Below are positions 1 to 11,602 of a DNA stretch of 64,000 nt, in pieces; position 1 is the first letter of the stretch, and each line of letters begins with the position of its first letter. This DNA comes from Leidyana gryllorum EB-2025a (Eukaryota; Apicomplexa), in contig JBLWGC010000035.1 of the NCBI GenBank assembly GCA_048772705.1, positions 1 to 64,000 on the forward strand, read 5' to 3'. The notes beneath the pieces are model-generated. The model saw nothing but the letters and a program-made list of their open reading frames with translations. It was not told the DNA's origin and did not search any database. A program made the position numbers and the translations under genes.

Positions 1-1066
1 CACTCACTGGTATATTCCTTGCCGAACGACCCAACGTAAAGCTCGTTATTACGTTCGCAGGCCCATTCAACTTTCATGCCTTTCGGAGAAGTGTGGCCGT
101 CGCCTTCAGTCAAAACAGTTCGGGCCACGGGCTGCACCTCCAGACCGTTGAGCGTATTCGTCAAGTCTGCCTGACAGGCTACCTCGTGCGGCCTCCAGGA
201 TCTCTACCAAGGACGACTGGTCCTTCGTCCCCCGCAGCTTCGCGTCACCAGCACTCGTGGACTTGGCCATAATCTCAAAAACGATACCCGTCCGGTCATC
301 GAACGCCAACAAAGTACGATTATATAGCACCAACTCACTGTAGGAATCATTATAGCGATTGACGAGTTAGTGTGTACCTGAGCTCCATTCCTCGTCCCTC
401 TTCAGCCATACGGCCCACTACATCCAGCGGAGCATCCCCAATCCACTCGAATTTGGGTTCGGGATGATCCTCATGCTCCATCGTGAAGCTGAGTGGTTAT
501 GGGGATAGTAGCGTCGCTTGAGGCCCACACTTACCGTCCGGTGAGAAGTTTGCTAACATACAGAGGCTTTGCGTCTGTGCCCGCCCGACTATTGGTATCC
601 AAGTCAGCTATCATCTGCGGAGGAAGGCGGAATGAAGAACCTCGACATGATCTTACATTTACGAAACAGGGAGATTCAGCTGTGCAAAGCGTTCGTCGAC
701 GGACTTGATACTTGGGATCAAAGGGGCGCCCTGCATCACCTCCGAAGCCAGCTTGGGTAGCATTTGACTTCTGTTGAGTTACGATTTTCCAGACAGAGTG
801 CGTGCCCGCGGGCAGAGGCTTGCGAACCTGTGTGGCTATCGAGAGCGAAAGGCAAAGGAGCACTGCAGAGCGATCAAAGGGTTGGATGGGCAACTGGCCT
901 TACATATAGTGCTAAGGAGAGTGCATAGCTTAAAGCCGCGACTTGATGTCTTCCAGTTGTGTACGCAGTGGGCGGGCAGCGATCTCACAAATCTGCGAGT
1001 CTCTGCAGATGAGGCTCGGTAATTGGTAGGGGTTTCAGTAAGAGGGTCTTCAGAGGCTGAGAGCAT
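1..1066 (-). CDS. Calcium-dependent apyrase, CANT1 family (partial, 3' end off window)
   Basis: Hydrolyses nucleoside diphosphates/triphosphates in the secretory pathway or outside the cell (family knowledge). In reading order I see an N-terminal cytosolic stretch, one hydrophobic anchor (LLSTILLLCLSLSIA after splicing), then the family landmarks IADLDT, EEGRGMELSELVLYN, FDDRTGIVFEI, TEGDGHTSPKGMKVEW and LYVGSFGKEYT, in the order found in vertebrate CANT1. The type II anchor position also matches CANT1. Introns fit at 863-903, 615-656, 489-534, 338-377 and 171-207 (37-46 nt, GT-AG); a further donor lies at positions 1-7, so the C-terminal third is outside the window. The start at 1066 is the first ATG that keeps the anchor in frame. 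It lies 99 nt downstream of the Patched-like gene on the same strand. Identity is firm; the 615-656 intron is a multiple of three and could be retained. Confidence 0.88.
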
Positions 1067-1165
1067 CTTTTCTACTCACTTTGTTGCCAAGACTGATGTT
1101 CAGAATAATAACTACTACCACCAGCGGCTGTCACGGCCCTGAGAAACTCGCTCATTGCACTTTTT

Positions 1166-4100
1166 TTAGCACCGCCTTTTCGGCTGTGGAGTATTGCTCA
1201 ATTCTGAAACTGTATGCTGAAGTCTCCCCTGATCACTGGGCTGGGCGTTGGCAGTGGGATTGTTGCGAGGAGTGGGACTGATGAATCCAACTCTTTGGGC
1301 CACCCCTCTCCGTGATCCCCTGTTGCCTTTGAGCACCCCACCATTATGATTCTTGTTCCGTTTCCGCTCAACGGCGCCATCGTGGTACCACTTGACGCCT
1401 GTTGGCCCAACTGCCCGGTTTCTCTGCGATCGACAGTGTTTTTGTCCCCTTGATGAGACGGGTATCATTACCATCTGTGAGATGTCTCCATTGTTTTCTA
1501 AGGGTCCGCCTTCACCCAAGTCTTCGTCGTCGTCGTGATCTGGTGTCCACTTATCGCTGGTGAAAACAGACATGGAGACAATATCATATGCGGGGTGATG
1601 TAAACTGAGTGTGGTGGCCTGTTTTTCGAGTACTTTAGGGCGGCTCCATCCGTCCGGGAGCTCGTCTTCATGAACTGGCACGCTTCCCGTCATGCGACCC
1701 ACCAAGGTGAGCAGCACTGGGAGTAGAAGAAGGCCGTGGCTGATACCAAAAAGCACCACCAGTGTCATCATTTTGAAGAATATACGCAGAATGTATGAGG
1801 TGGAGAATCCGAGCAGCATGATGCCGAGGAAGTTGGCCATAGCTCCATGGAACAATGGCATTCCAATCAACACCATAGAATCTATAGTCCTTATATTCCT
1901 TGTTGGGGCCACACCGTTCACAAACGCATACGTCAAATGTGCCGAGTAGTCAACCGCAAACCCAATGGAGATGACCAAAATAATCATACTGATCATATTC
2001 AGCGGCACCTGAGCAACAGGAAAAACAGAGAGATCAAAACAGATCTCTCTCCAACTCCACTCACCTCCCAGAAAGCCATGTATCCGATGATAGTGTAATC
2101 TATCAGCAACATCACACCGATCACCAACATTCCTGACGCCAAATCTGGAATCAGCATAAAGGCACAGACCAGCATAGCCATGGCTGCTGTTGATATATTC
2201 GCAATCACATTCTTCGTTATCTGTATATCAGACTCATAAAATACCAACATATAGTTATAAAAGTAAGGCGTAATTGGCATAGTCTCATTCGTCAAAGGTA
2301 AAGACGCAAAGTATTCGCAGTCCGAACGCAAAGTCAACATCCAATGCGCGCGTTCTTGAGACGTTGTTGTTCCAGCTGGCAATAACTGCATCCGGTACCC
2401 CAACAGCTCGTCACCCTGCCAGGCAAAATCATACTCAAATTGCTTATACGCGCTATCAGAACTCGTCAACGCTTGTTTCAACGCCCCAAGGAACTCAGTC
2501 TTGTTCCCCGATCGCAGACTTGGTTGCAAAGTGGCATCAGCCAACATACGTGTCATAGGATCTCCCAGCACATTGTTCTCTGGGCGAGCCATTATCTGTG
2601 TTGTGAAGTCTTCAATAGACTTCTGGGCGCGAGGGTCCCACCACTCTTCACCATTCGCGAAGAAAACTTCCACGGGCAGATCATTGGCGTGACAATAAGT
2701 GTCATACAATTTATCATATGTCTTCAGATAACTATCATCTGGGGACAAGTCGCGCATTTCTAAACCCTTCGTCAACTTCGTGAAGCCATAGCTCGCTATT
2801 CCGATGTTCGAGGCGAACAATGCCAGCACCAACACCTACACGGAAGATCATGTGTGCGCTCGCTCGGAGACACGTGTGCTACGATTGTCGCACGAATTTC
2901 GGACACTCACTTTGACATACGGATGTAGTAACCACCGACCAAATACTTTGGCAAACATCACCCGGCCGTGTCGTCCGACTGTCCCGCTCGCTTCCAGACG
3001 GTACAAGGGATGCTGGAGCTTGTCATGCAAAACAAATCTGGATGAATTATTGGCGGCACTCGTGGCATCATCGGTAGCGCCAGACGGCGGGCGGACGAGC
3101 TTGGCTTGCTCATCTTGGACGACACTCTTGATCGACTCTTCTGCGCTCTGCATTGACTTGACACTTCGTCCTTCCTCTTCCGCGTGGAGGTCGTCTTGGC
3201 CTAAATCGTCTTCCTCCCCACCTTCGCCACCGGTTGTCGATGTGGCTCGGGAAGCTGTCCAGCCTGGAATAGCTCCCTCGCCCACCCCGTCCTCAGGCCT
3301 GTACCAATAGTTGCCTCGTTCCTCGAAGACCGCCCATAGCTTCTTGTGCCACGGCCGTCGGCTCAATTCCAGCTTGGTGGGTATGGGTTGTCTTTCGAAG
3401 GAGGTAACATGTTGGAGCGCTTCTTCGACTATGACGTGAACCACCTGATAGGTTGAGACGACATTCACATTGTCGAAAGGCGGTTGGGTTCTGTGATCGA
3501 TCTTCTTGAGGGACCAATAGCACACACGCATCTCCTCCTCGCGGCGCGCATCCAGGCACAAGAGAGCGTAGAAGATAGTGAGTTCAAAGAAGAGTGAGAA
3601 GCTGAGGCCAGCGAGTGTGAAGACACAAAAGTTGCGAATTGCCAGATAGGGACTTTGAATCCCAATCGCGAAGGCGACGACGTTGGTAACGGTGGTCATG
3701 ACGACTGATACCCCACATCCTCTGAGCGTTACACCACACCTCTGACGACTGGTGTCTTCTCCAAAGGTGAGGGCGTAGGAGGAAATGATCACAAAGATGT
3801 CATCAGCACCCACACCCATTACCAGGAAAGGTACGACAAGACTGGTGGGGACGAAGGCCATTCCACAGAGACTCGGGATGCCAAGACCGGTGAACAAACC
3901 GAGGAGGCACGACAGCGAGCCTCCGAGGGAGCACCAAACTCTGTGGACGCACGAATAGTCGAAGTTGGCCCACAGTCATACTCACTTGCTCCGGTAGGCA
4001 TTGCAATTGAAGTCAACTGCTGTGGTATAAAAGATCAGCAATATGAAAGTATAGACCACGAAGATGACATCATCAGACTCGGCTGTTGACTTGGACAGCT

Positions 4101-5199
4101 CGTCATCTGCAGACAGCGAGCGAAGCTGGCCTTCCGCTTGAAACTGATTGGCTACTCACCTCGACTCCGATAGGCCATGGCTCCGACTTTCAAGTTCCCA
4201 TAATCCTCATTGTTCATGAGAATGTCATAGAAGAGAGCCTCCCAAGCCATTTGACGATCCAAGAACTCTGGTTTGTCGTGAAGTTCGTACACAAAATGCA
4301 GTGCTGAGAGTGAGTAGAAGCAGTCCGGTCCTTTGTTACTCCCCTACCTTTGGCCTCAGTGATGCATTGCATCTCAGCCCTGGAGTACCCCTCCATGGAT
4401 CCCTCAGTGTATCTGCGACGGTTGTTGTGGAGGTGAACGGGTCTGGGGCCCACCTTGTGGAGTCATATATCTGAGAGATCAGCACTGTGGGAAGCTCGCG
4501 AACGCAGTCAATAATGGTTGGTTCGCCGAGTACAAAAGTGGGCGCGAAGCCTTTGCGAGCAGTGTTGAAAACATAACCATCGAGAATGTACAGCTCTGGG
4601 GGCGCACCGTCCTCCAACATGAGCTTCATTTCATAAACACCCATCTCAAATACAGACTGTACACGGCACCCGGTCACAGGATCCGGGGCACAAATGTCTT
4701 CGTAGGTCAGATATTCCTTATCAGCCGGTTTACTGTAGTTGCCATCCGCATAGTACTCTGGATAGAATTGCGGAGTGGGTGGCAACGCCATGAGCGTTTC
4801 AGAGTGGGTGTCAGGACGTTTGCCGCGGACTATCTCGTCCAATTCCTCAGCCAGTGCCAGCGCGTCCCACGAAAGAACGTTGTAGCCAGGAGGATCAGAA
4901 GTTACTATCATGAACGATGCGCGGGCTATCGCATCCGAGAACAAATTGTCGCGAATGCGGCCCTCATTACGAGCCTGAGATACAGGGAGTGCATACAAAT
5001 TATCCGCCCCCTCAATCCATCGTGCCATAGGGGGAATGTACCCAGGGATGGCGATCAAATTGACCAAACTCGCCAATATCAAAACTCGCCATGGATGATC
5101 GTACACGTAGCACCCCCATCTACCAAAGTATTCACTCAGGCGATCCACAAACCCCTCTTTAAACTGGAGAACATCATTGATGGTCTGACCGATACCCAT
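1166..5199 (-). CDS. Patched-family RND transporter with sterol-sensing-type domain
   Basis: A large polytopic RND protein of the Patched/PTCHD/NPC1-related superfamily, probably moving sterol or lipid across a membrane (family inference). The N-terminus carries a first membrane segment (PWRVLILASLVNLIAIPGYI) followed by a long ectodomain. The first RND half has GVGADDIFVI and the second half GFAVDYSAH; these are the paired membrane GxxxD motifs whose Asp residues act as proton or cation relays in RND pumps. A long acidic hydrophilic segment (about 2960-3300) sits between halves, and a charged tail follows the last membrane segments. Multiple short introns, e.g. about 4.30-4.34 kb and 2.84-2.91 kb. 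No NPC1 N-terminal domain is visible, so a Patched-related assignment fits better than NPC1. The start is 22 nt after the stop of the upstream MATH-BTB gene. Confidence 0.85.
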
Positions 5200-5221
5200 C
5201 TATCTAAACAACAAAATCGCA

Positions 5222-7127
5222 CTAGAGATTTTCAGGAGCTGCTTCGCAGTTCTCCTGCTTCAAAGCCGTTGCACCCAGAGCTTGCAGGCCTTGGATAGTG
5301 GCCTCACGAGTCTTGGAGTCCTGCTGCGCCACATACCACATCAATGTGCTAAACTCGGACGGTAATCCACTGTTCACCATGTAATCCTTCCACTGCGCCA
5401 TCACCTCTGGTGTCGGATGCACTACTCGATTATTGGCAAAATCAGCAGTCGCCGGACGCACGGGAGTCCCGTTCCGAGGCGCAGCACTTCTGAGCGCCCC
5501 CGCAGCTTCCTCACCAATGCCCACAGCTCCTGCCCCTGGGGGTTGAGACGTACAACGACTCAACGGATAGACCGGCCCATTGGCTGTGGTGTTCAACGCT
5601 TTGAGACCCGCCTTCATCAATGGAGTCATGAAAGCAGCCGACTTGGCCCGCCTATGCATCGGAACGCCTTTCGGAACATTGTTCCGTTCCTGGAATATGT
5701 TCGCTCCTTTGCTGCTGACGTACATCTTCATCATATCGGCGATGTCAGATCCGGGCATCTGGTCCATGAAGGCACGACCTGAAAGACGACAGTACAGATG
5801 AACTATGAAGAGAGTGCTTAGAAGCCTACATTTCTCCACCAACTGAGTGCATCCTGGGGTAATCTTCGCTACTTCCCATATATGGAAGACATTAAATGCA
5901 TCAATTTTCTCGGATAACGCTACAACACAAGCTTGTATTAAACTCTGCATGATCGGACGTAACAGGAATGCACCACCTGTGGTATCATCACTCACTCTGA
6001 TGGCAAAATGATCTGCAGCTGATAAGAGGGTCAGGATATTCTCTACTGAACTGCACTCTTCCAAATAGCTGCATGTGTTGCCGTGAATGTACGATAGTAC
6101 TTCTCGTAGGATAGTCGGCTCGACTTCATCCGCATTTAGTTCCCGCCAGTGTTTGGATTCCAACTCACTGCGCCATCTCTGTGAAGGGATCCGTACTGCT
6201 GAACAAATCCTGAATCACTCACCAGAGAACGAGCTGCCAATAAGAACCTGGACGCAGTAAAGGTGGCCCCTTTGCACAGTATCTCAACGCTCTGGGAAGG
6301 CGTTTCGCGAGTATAGGCGCGAAGCTCATCCAACAAACTCATCGTGGCCTCACAGGTCATCGGCTTTTGGGGATAACCAGTGAACACCGCGCTCGTTGTC
6401 GGATAGATCTCACACACAATGTTCAGTGACAAAGAGTCATTGAAGATCAGATGGCGCCACCCTACAGCATCATAACACACTCCCCCACATTGGCACAAAC
6501 ACTTACGCAATCGTCCCTTCCAAGTCCGTCTGCTCAATACAAAATGCCCATCTGTCACTGGCCACTCAGTGTCCCTCTTCACCTCTATGGTCACACGCCG
6601 TTCGACCACAACTAAGCCAATTTACTACTTTCACTGGGTTTTGTCACAAACAGCTCACCTTCTTCAGCTGGGTTGAATACTTTGACGGTCACACTGTAAA
6701 CAGCAGGACGTCCTTTCAGGGCCTGAGGAATGTCCAAACCACCACGAACATGGTGGTCGGGGGCGTTGGGCCATATCAAGGTGTGGATCCCCATTGCCAT
6801 ACGTGGTGACTTCAAAGGGGGCATATGATGCCATGAAGCCGCTTTTCGGAATCCAGTGAAGTGCTTGATGGTCCATTGGAGCTCGCTGCGCTCCGGGGTA
6901 TCAGCTTCGCCCACAATGATCCCCAAGTCCTTCATTGCGATTGGTTCCTTTACGCCTGGCATCTGTGGAGAGGTCGTTGTGGGCACTGTTGGACCTGTCA
7001 CATTCTCAACGATGTTATTCCCGCTGTATGGCTTCTCAAGCTGATCTGAGGCCTCAGAGGAAGGAACCTCGCAGGGAAGCCAGGAATCTACCACGGCTGG
7101 TGTCTCCTCGTGCGCTACGTTCGACAT
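5222..7127 (-). CDS. MATH-BTB domain protein (probable Cullin-3 adaptor)
   Basis: The N-terminal 60 residues are low complexity. A MATH (TRAF-like) domain follows, running from LQWTIKHFTGF through VVVERRVTIEV to GWRHLIFNDSLSLNIVCEIY, then a BTB fold with VEILCKGATFTASRFLLAARS, LREVLSYIHGNT and a helical IDAFNVFHIWEVAKI segment. MATH-BTB proteins usually present substrates to Cullin-3 ubiquitin ligases; that role is inferred from family. The MATH domain is joined by an intron of 47 nt ending CTTAG (about 6.61-6.66 kb) and a second of 45 nt. A longer intron of about 59 nt inside the BTB is my least certain junction. The first ATG in frame is 7127; the reading frame continues upstream only from a TTG. 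The C-terminal 150 residues are basic, low complexity and unrecognised. It diverges from the next gene with only 17 bp between start codons. Confidence 0.82.
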
Positions 7128-7144
7128 CAGCACACACGTTTCCA
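7128..7144. promoter_or_regulatory. 17-bp divergent intergenic interval
   Basis: Only 17 bp separate the start codons of the MATH-BTB gene (minus) and the unknown gene (plus). No TATA-like element fits. Promoter elements must lie inside coding sequence or be minimal. This is inferred from the two start calls. Confidence 0.35.
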
Positions 7145-7742
7145 ATGCCAAACTTGAGTGAACTTCCTGTCAGAATCCCTATTCTGCGCCCTGATGCGAA
7201 TCACAGGTTGGAACACTTTGCAGAAAATCAAGTGCCGGCTTTCCTTGACAAGTAAGTGATATACGATGTGTGCTGTATACCTTTTCCGCTTCCAGTGGCT
7301 TGACCAATCGAAAGTTGTGGACTGACCCATTCGAGGTGGAAGCTGCGGTGCAAAAGCATGGAATTCAAGTCAGTCCATTGCTGGTTCAGCCCACTGGACA
7401 ATCACCATATCTGATAACTCGTCCGCCGAACAAGCTGAGTCCTCGATCACAGAGGCAGGCTGAGGAGGATAGGCGTCAGGCCGCGTCGAAGCCCCCCTGC
7501 AGTGACACACAGGATATAGTGGCGGCGGTTAGGGAGGTCCTAGAAGAGCTTATGGAACCGCCAAAGCCCGTGGTGAAGAACACGGGAGGAGGTTGTGGAA
7601 TGCATGACGTTCAGCGGAAGGTGAAGCGCGGATGGATAGTGAGTATAGCATTTTAGTCTCAATATATAGAGTTTTTGGTTAGCATTTGCTGAGGACTGTG
7701 TCTAGGTGTATAGATGGAGTGAAGGAAGACGGTCCTTTGTGA
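7145..7742 (+). CDS. Hypothetical protein, about 170 residues
   Basis: I do not recognise this protein. It starts MPNLSELPVRIPILRPD. One intron with a GTAAGT donor at 7254 and an acceptor near 7297 joins the first exon to a frame beginning NGLTNRKLWTDPFEVEAAV. A second intron of 44 nt (GTGAGTATAG to TTGGTTAG) near 7639-7682 gives a short C-terminus ending at the TGA at 7740-7742. The middle is charged and proline-rich, with a predicted helix around DIVAAVREVLEELMEPP. The last exon is short, so the end is uncertain; without that splice the frame stops at 7656. The CDPK gene starts 18 nt further on, on the same strand. Confidence 0.5.
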
Positions 7743-7760
7743 TCAGGCGACATATCTACA

Positions 7761-10148
7761 ATGGGCTGTGCAGTCTGCAAAAGCGGACGCTCAACGGTGC
7801 GTGCTCAAAGCACAGACAGGAGGGGTACAGCCCCTTCAATTCCCGAGAAGAAAGGCCCTACCAATGGTTTTGAGGCTCAAGGAAGCGCCACTACCCTTCC
7901 CGTGACGGTATCTCCCCAGCGGGGTGAGAATACGCCGGGCCGGCAAGCAGGTATGACGTGAATGAATTGTCTGTCCGTTTGCCCACTCATTATTGTGTTG
8001 ACTGAACTATCGTTTGTATGTAATGAAAGAATGTGTTGAGCCTCAAAGTCTCGTGTTCCTCACTGGTGTATTTGTAGAAGGAGGTGGTGAAAATAACGGC
8101 CCGACAATTCGACGGTTGATTGGGACGGAGGTTGGCGCTGATGACATTGCTGCTGCCGGTGGTTCAGTAAAGCTAAAGATTGAGTCTAATAAGCCGGGGG
8201 CTCCGGATATCAGTCAGCATAAAGCCCCTTCTTATCGGGTGCGAAAGTCCATAGTAACGGCCCGAGTGAAGTTGGGTGCGACAAGTCAGATCTTTGACAA
8301 GTACGATCTCACTGATGATGTATTGGGCACAGGTGAGAGGGGGTGGAAAGGTTTGCAGGGTGAGTGGTGGTTCTGGCTGTCAGGGATCTCTGGAGCGGTC
8401 CGGGTGGCTGTCGAGAAGAACACCGGCCGAAGATTTGCGATCAAGACGCTGACCCTGGAGAATATTACAGCCAAGAAGGCTGCAATGTTGCACAACGAAG
8501 TGAGGGAGGGCCTGAGTTATGGGCGGCTTTTGTACGTGTTGCAGGTTGATATCTATCTCAAGTTAGATCATCCGAATATCGCCAAGTTGATCGAGGTGTA
8601 CGAGGACGAGAAGCGTATATTCTTGGTGATGGAGCTGTGTACCGGAGGAGAGCTGTATGACCGATTGGCAGCTAACCGTCGGTATCACGAGGCTGACGCT
8701 GCCAGAGTCACGCGTCAAATGTTGGAAGCCATTAACTATTGTCACAAGCACCGTATCTGTCATCGAGACCTCAAGTAAGGCGTGGAGGAGTGTTTGCGGC
8801 CACAATTCTCTCTCGCAGATTAGAGAACTGGGTGTATAGTAGTGAAGCCGACAACGCTCAACTGAAGCTCATCGACTTTGGGTTCTCACGGATCTTCAAT
8901 CCTGTTATCCCTATGACCGCTATGCACGGGACCGTTTACTATGTCAGGTAGGCGGCGATTCTCCCGCCTCTCGTTTCATTCTGGAGTGGTTCTGCTCAGT
9001 CCGGAAGTTATGGACGGCTGTTACCGTGAAAAGTGCGACATATGGTCGATCGGAGTTATTGTTTATATGTTGTTGTCCGGCACGCCGCCGTTCAACGGAG
9101 GCCGAGATTATCAGATCCTGGTCAAGATTCGTACCGCTTCATATAATTTCGACGCCAGTGTCTGGCGGTCTGTGAGTCAGGAAGCCAAAGATTTCATCAG
9201 CAGTCTTCTCGTGCGAGATCCCAATAAAAGGCCATCGGCTGAAGAAGCGCTGAAACATCCGTGGTGAGAGGGTAGTCAGAGGGTCAGCAGCGCAGCCCAC
9301 TCTCTCTCCGACAGGTTGCAGACGGCAGGCGATGCCGACAGCAATGAGATCGATGTACGGGTCTTACAGGCTATGCGCTCCTTTGCGCTTGGAAACACTA
9401 TGAAACGAGCTGCACTGGGACTAGTGGCCTACTCGTTCACCAATGATGAAGTCCAATACCTTTATAAGGACTTTAAGAAACTCGATCGCAACAACACTGG
9501 AACCATCAAGGTGTGTGCCGTGTCTCGCACACGCTGCCAACCCGACACATCCTTCCTTTCCGCAGCTTCAAGACTTGGCGCAAGCCTTAGTTCAGCATCT
9601 GAAGCTCAGTCACAAAGAAGCGACCAAGGTATTCGAACGAATTGACCAAACGGGCGACCGCGAGGTACATTACACAGGTAAGACCCCGGGATGCTGGCCC
9701 GCCCACCGGTGCGACCCATGACAGAATTTGTCGCTGCCACCTTGCATGCCAAGATGCTGACGGACGAGCAGTGGGTCCGCGAGGCTTTCGAGCGCCTGGA
9801 CGTCAACAAGACGGGCCGAATTACCGTTGAGAATCTCAGATCCGTTTTGGGCGATACATTCAACAATATGCCCGTTGAAGAAATGATATCTATGTGCGAC
9901 CCATCTGGACGAGGAGAGCTTGACTTTGACGCTGTAAGTCTCGCTTTAGTCCCGTCCTCACAACCACTTGTGTTTTATCGATCAGTTCCGAGCGGTATTG
10001 ACTTCGCCTGAAGAGGGAGAAGTTGTCGGTACAGACCCTAGTCTGGAGGGACGTGCATCGGTGAGAGCCCATTCTCCCAACGTGAGCCGTCCAATCGCAC
10101 ACACAGTTTTCGGAAGCAATTGTATCAATTCAAATGGAGAGAGAGTAG
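7761..10148 (+). CDS. Calcium-dependent protein kinase (CDPK) with N-terminal MGC acylation signal
   Basis: Ser/Thr kinase activated by Ca2+ through a C-terminal calmodulin-like domain, typical of apicomplexans, other alveolates and plants. It starts MGCAVCKSG, a myristoylation/palmitoylation signature predicting membrane attachment. After a disordered extension come the P-loop GTGISGAV (completed by splicing), FAIKTL with the catalytic Lys, the alpha-C Glu in HNEVDIYLKL, HRDLKLENW, DFGFSR, SPEVMDGCY and the kinase end RPSAEEALKHPW. The calmodulin-like lobe shows EF-hand loops DRNNTGTIK (EF1), DQTGDREVHY (EF2, lacking the usual acidic pattern), DVNKTGRIT (EF3) and DPSGRGELD (EF4). About nine short introns. 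A 50-nt intron after EF4 gives a stop at 10146-10148; read through, the frame would end at 10285 and overlap the convergent gene. Confidence 0.92.
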
Positions 10149-10217
10149 TAGTAATTCCAGCTACCGGGAAGTCCGTTTCTACCGAACAAATTCAAGATTC
10201 TACTGCGTACTTTCAAG

Positions 10218-11439
10218 TCACTGGTAAACAATGTCCAAATGCATCGACACTTTCTGTCCTTGCAGAGTATTCATATAGGCACTAGCTAAATCTGACACCT
10301 TTAGCACTCCCTGTGCCCGCGCTGCCACCGATCTTATCGCTTCTGTATTGTAGATATACAACTCGTGAACTACGCCGCAACGTTCACTGAACATCACAGA
10401 TGGGGCCTCGTTGACAGATAACAATCCCGGCAATCCACGAACTCCCAGAGGACCCATTCGCAACCCGCCTGGTGACTCAGAAGAAGCCGAAGACGACGAA
10501 GAAGCCGCCAACCCCTCCATCACCGCGTTCCGCCCGTTACTACGGGACCACATTAACCAACCAATGCTCACCACATCGTAGCTAGTAGATCCACCAACAC
10601 TCTCTTCTTCTCGCCGCCGACCCGCAATCAAATGACGAAATGATTCAGGAGGAGACGCCCACGACGGCGAGATCAAACGAACTGGAGAACCGCCACCACC
10701 ACCAACAGAAGGTGGAGACACTGGATAGCTAACCGTGGATGAACTCCCAGGCCGTGAAAGAGCTCCAAAACCAACACCGCGACTCGCCGGTTGTCGGACA
10801 CTAGATGACTGGAAAGGTGGACGAGGAAGAGAACCCCAAGGCCGAAATGGCATCGACGACCGGTACCGATCATCAGCACTGGCACCACCCATCTCCTCCC
10901 TGCCGGCCTTCTCCATCTCTGCCGGTAAAGAAGAACCACCATCTACCTTGTAGAACCTAAAACATTAGTGTCACCGTCCAATAATACCCCAAGTCAATCA
11001 CTCACTCTGCATTCAACTCGCTGATGTGCAGTTCTTCCTTCTCCAATACCGACTTCAGGCTCTCCGGGATCTCCACAATGTGTGTAGGCAGTGTGTCCAC
11101 CACCCACTCCCGCAACTCAAACAGATCCCCCGACAACTCCAGCTTGCACCGCATCTCCTCCGGAACCGTCATCACGTACAAATGGTCAATCAGTTTCTTC
11201 ACACTCGTAGGTGGCGGCATCTCCGGACGGCTCGCCTGCTGTGGACACCGCAGCGCCATTGGAAACGACATTTCGCCCGCCTCCGCATACGGCATGATCA
11301 ATCGAGGAGCCACTGCTCGGTCTGCCAATCGACACACGGCTGCTTCGCAACCCGCCATCAGCCAGACAGCCGCATACTGCCATCTCCTCGCCATCTCTTC
11401 ACGGCTGTGCAAGCACGCGCGTGTGTGTGTACAGACCAT
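10218..11439 (-). CDS. Hypothetical protein, basic and low-complexity C-terminal half
   Basis: Not recognised. The first exon has a folded-looking N-terminal half (RWQYAAVWLMAGCEAAVCRLAD, then KKLIDHLYVMTVPEEMRCKLEL and LREWVVDTLPTHIVEIPESL). A clean intron (GTGAGTGATTG to TGTTTTAG, about 10.956-11.004 kb) joins it to a Ser/Gly/Pro-rich exon containing short helices and ending VSMHLDIVYQ. The start may be 11439 (ATG, MVCTHT) or 11394 (ATG, MARRWQY); the upstream 15 codons are rich in CA-repeat translation, so 11394 is plausible. It converges on the CDPK, leaving about 70 bp between stops, and follows P1 on the same strand at 160 nt. Confidence 0.6.
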
Positions 11440-11602
11440 TATCAAGACATCAATCGGATCGCGGCTCCACTCGTAAGTGGAATCCGCTCCTACTCTTCTG
11501 TTCGGTTCAAGTCAACATCATCACCGAAGACCCAGAACCACAGGAAGATAGTGCCCAAGAGGAACGGCGAGCATCTGAATTACTCTGTGGTCGATTCGGA
11601 TG

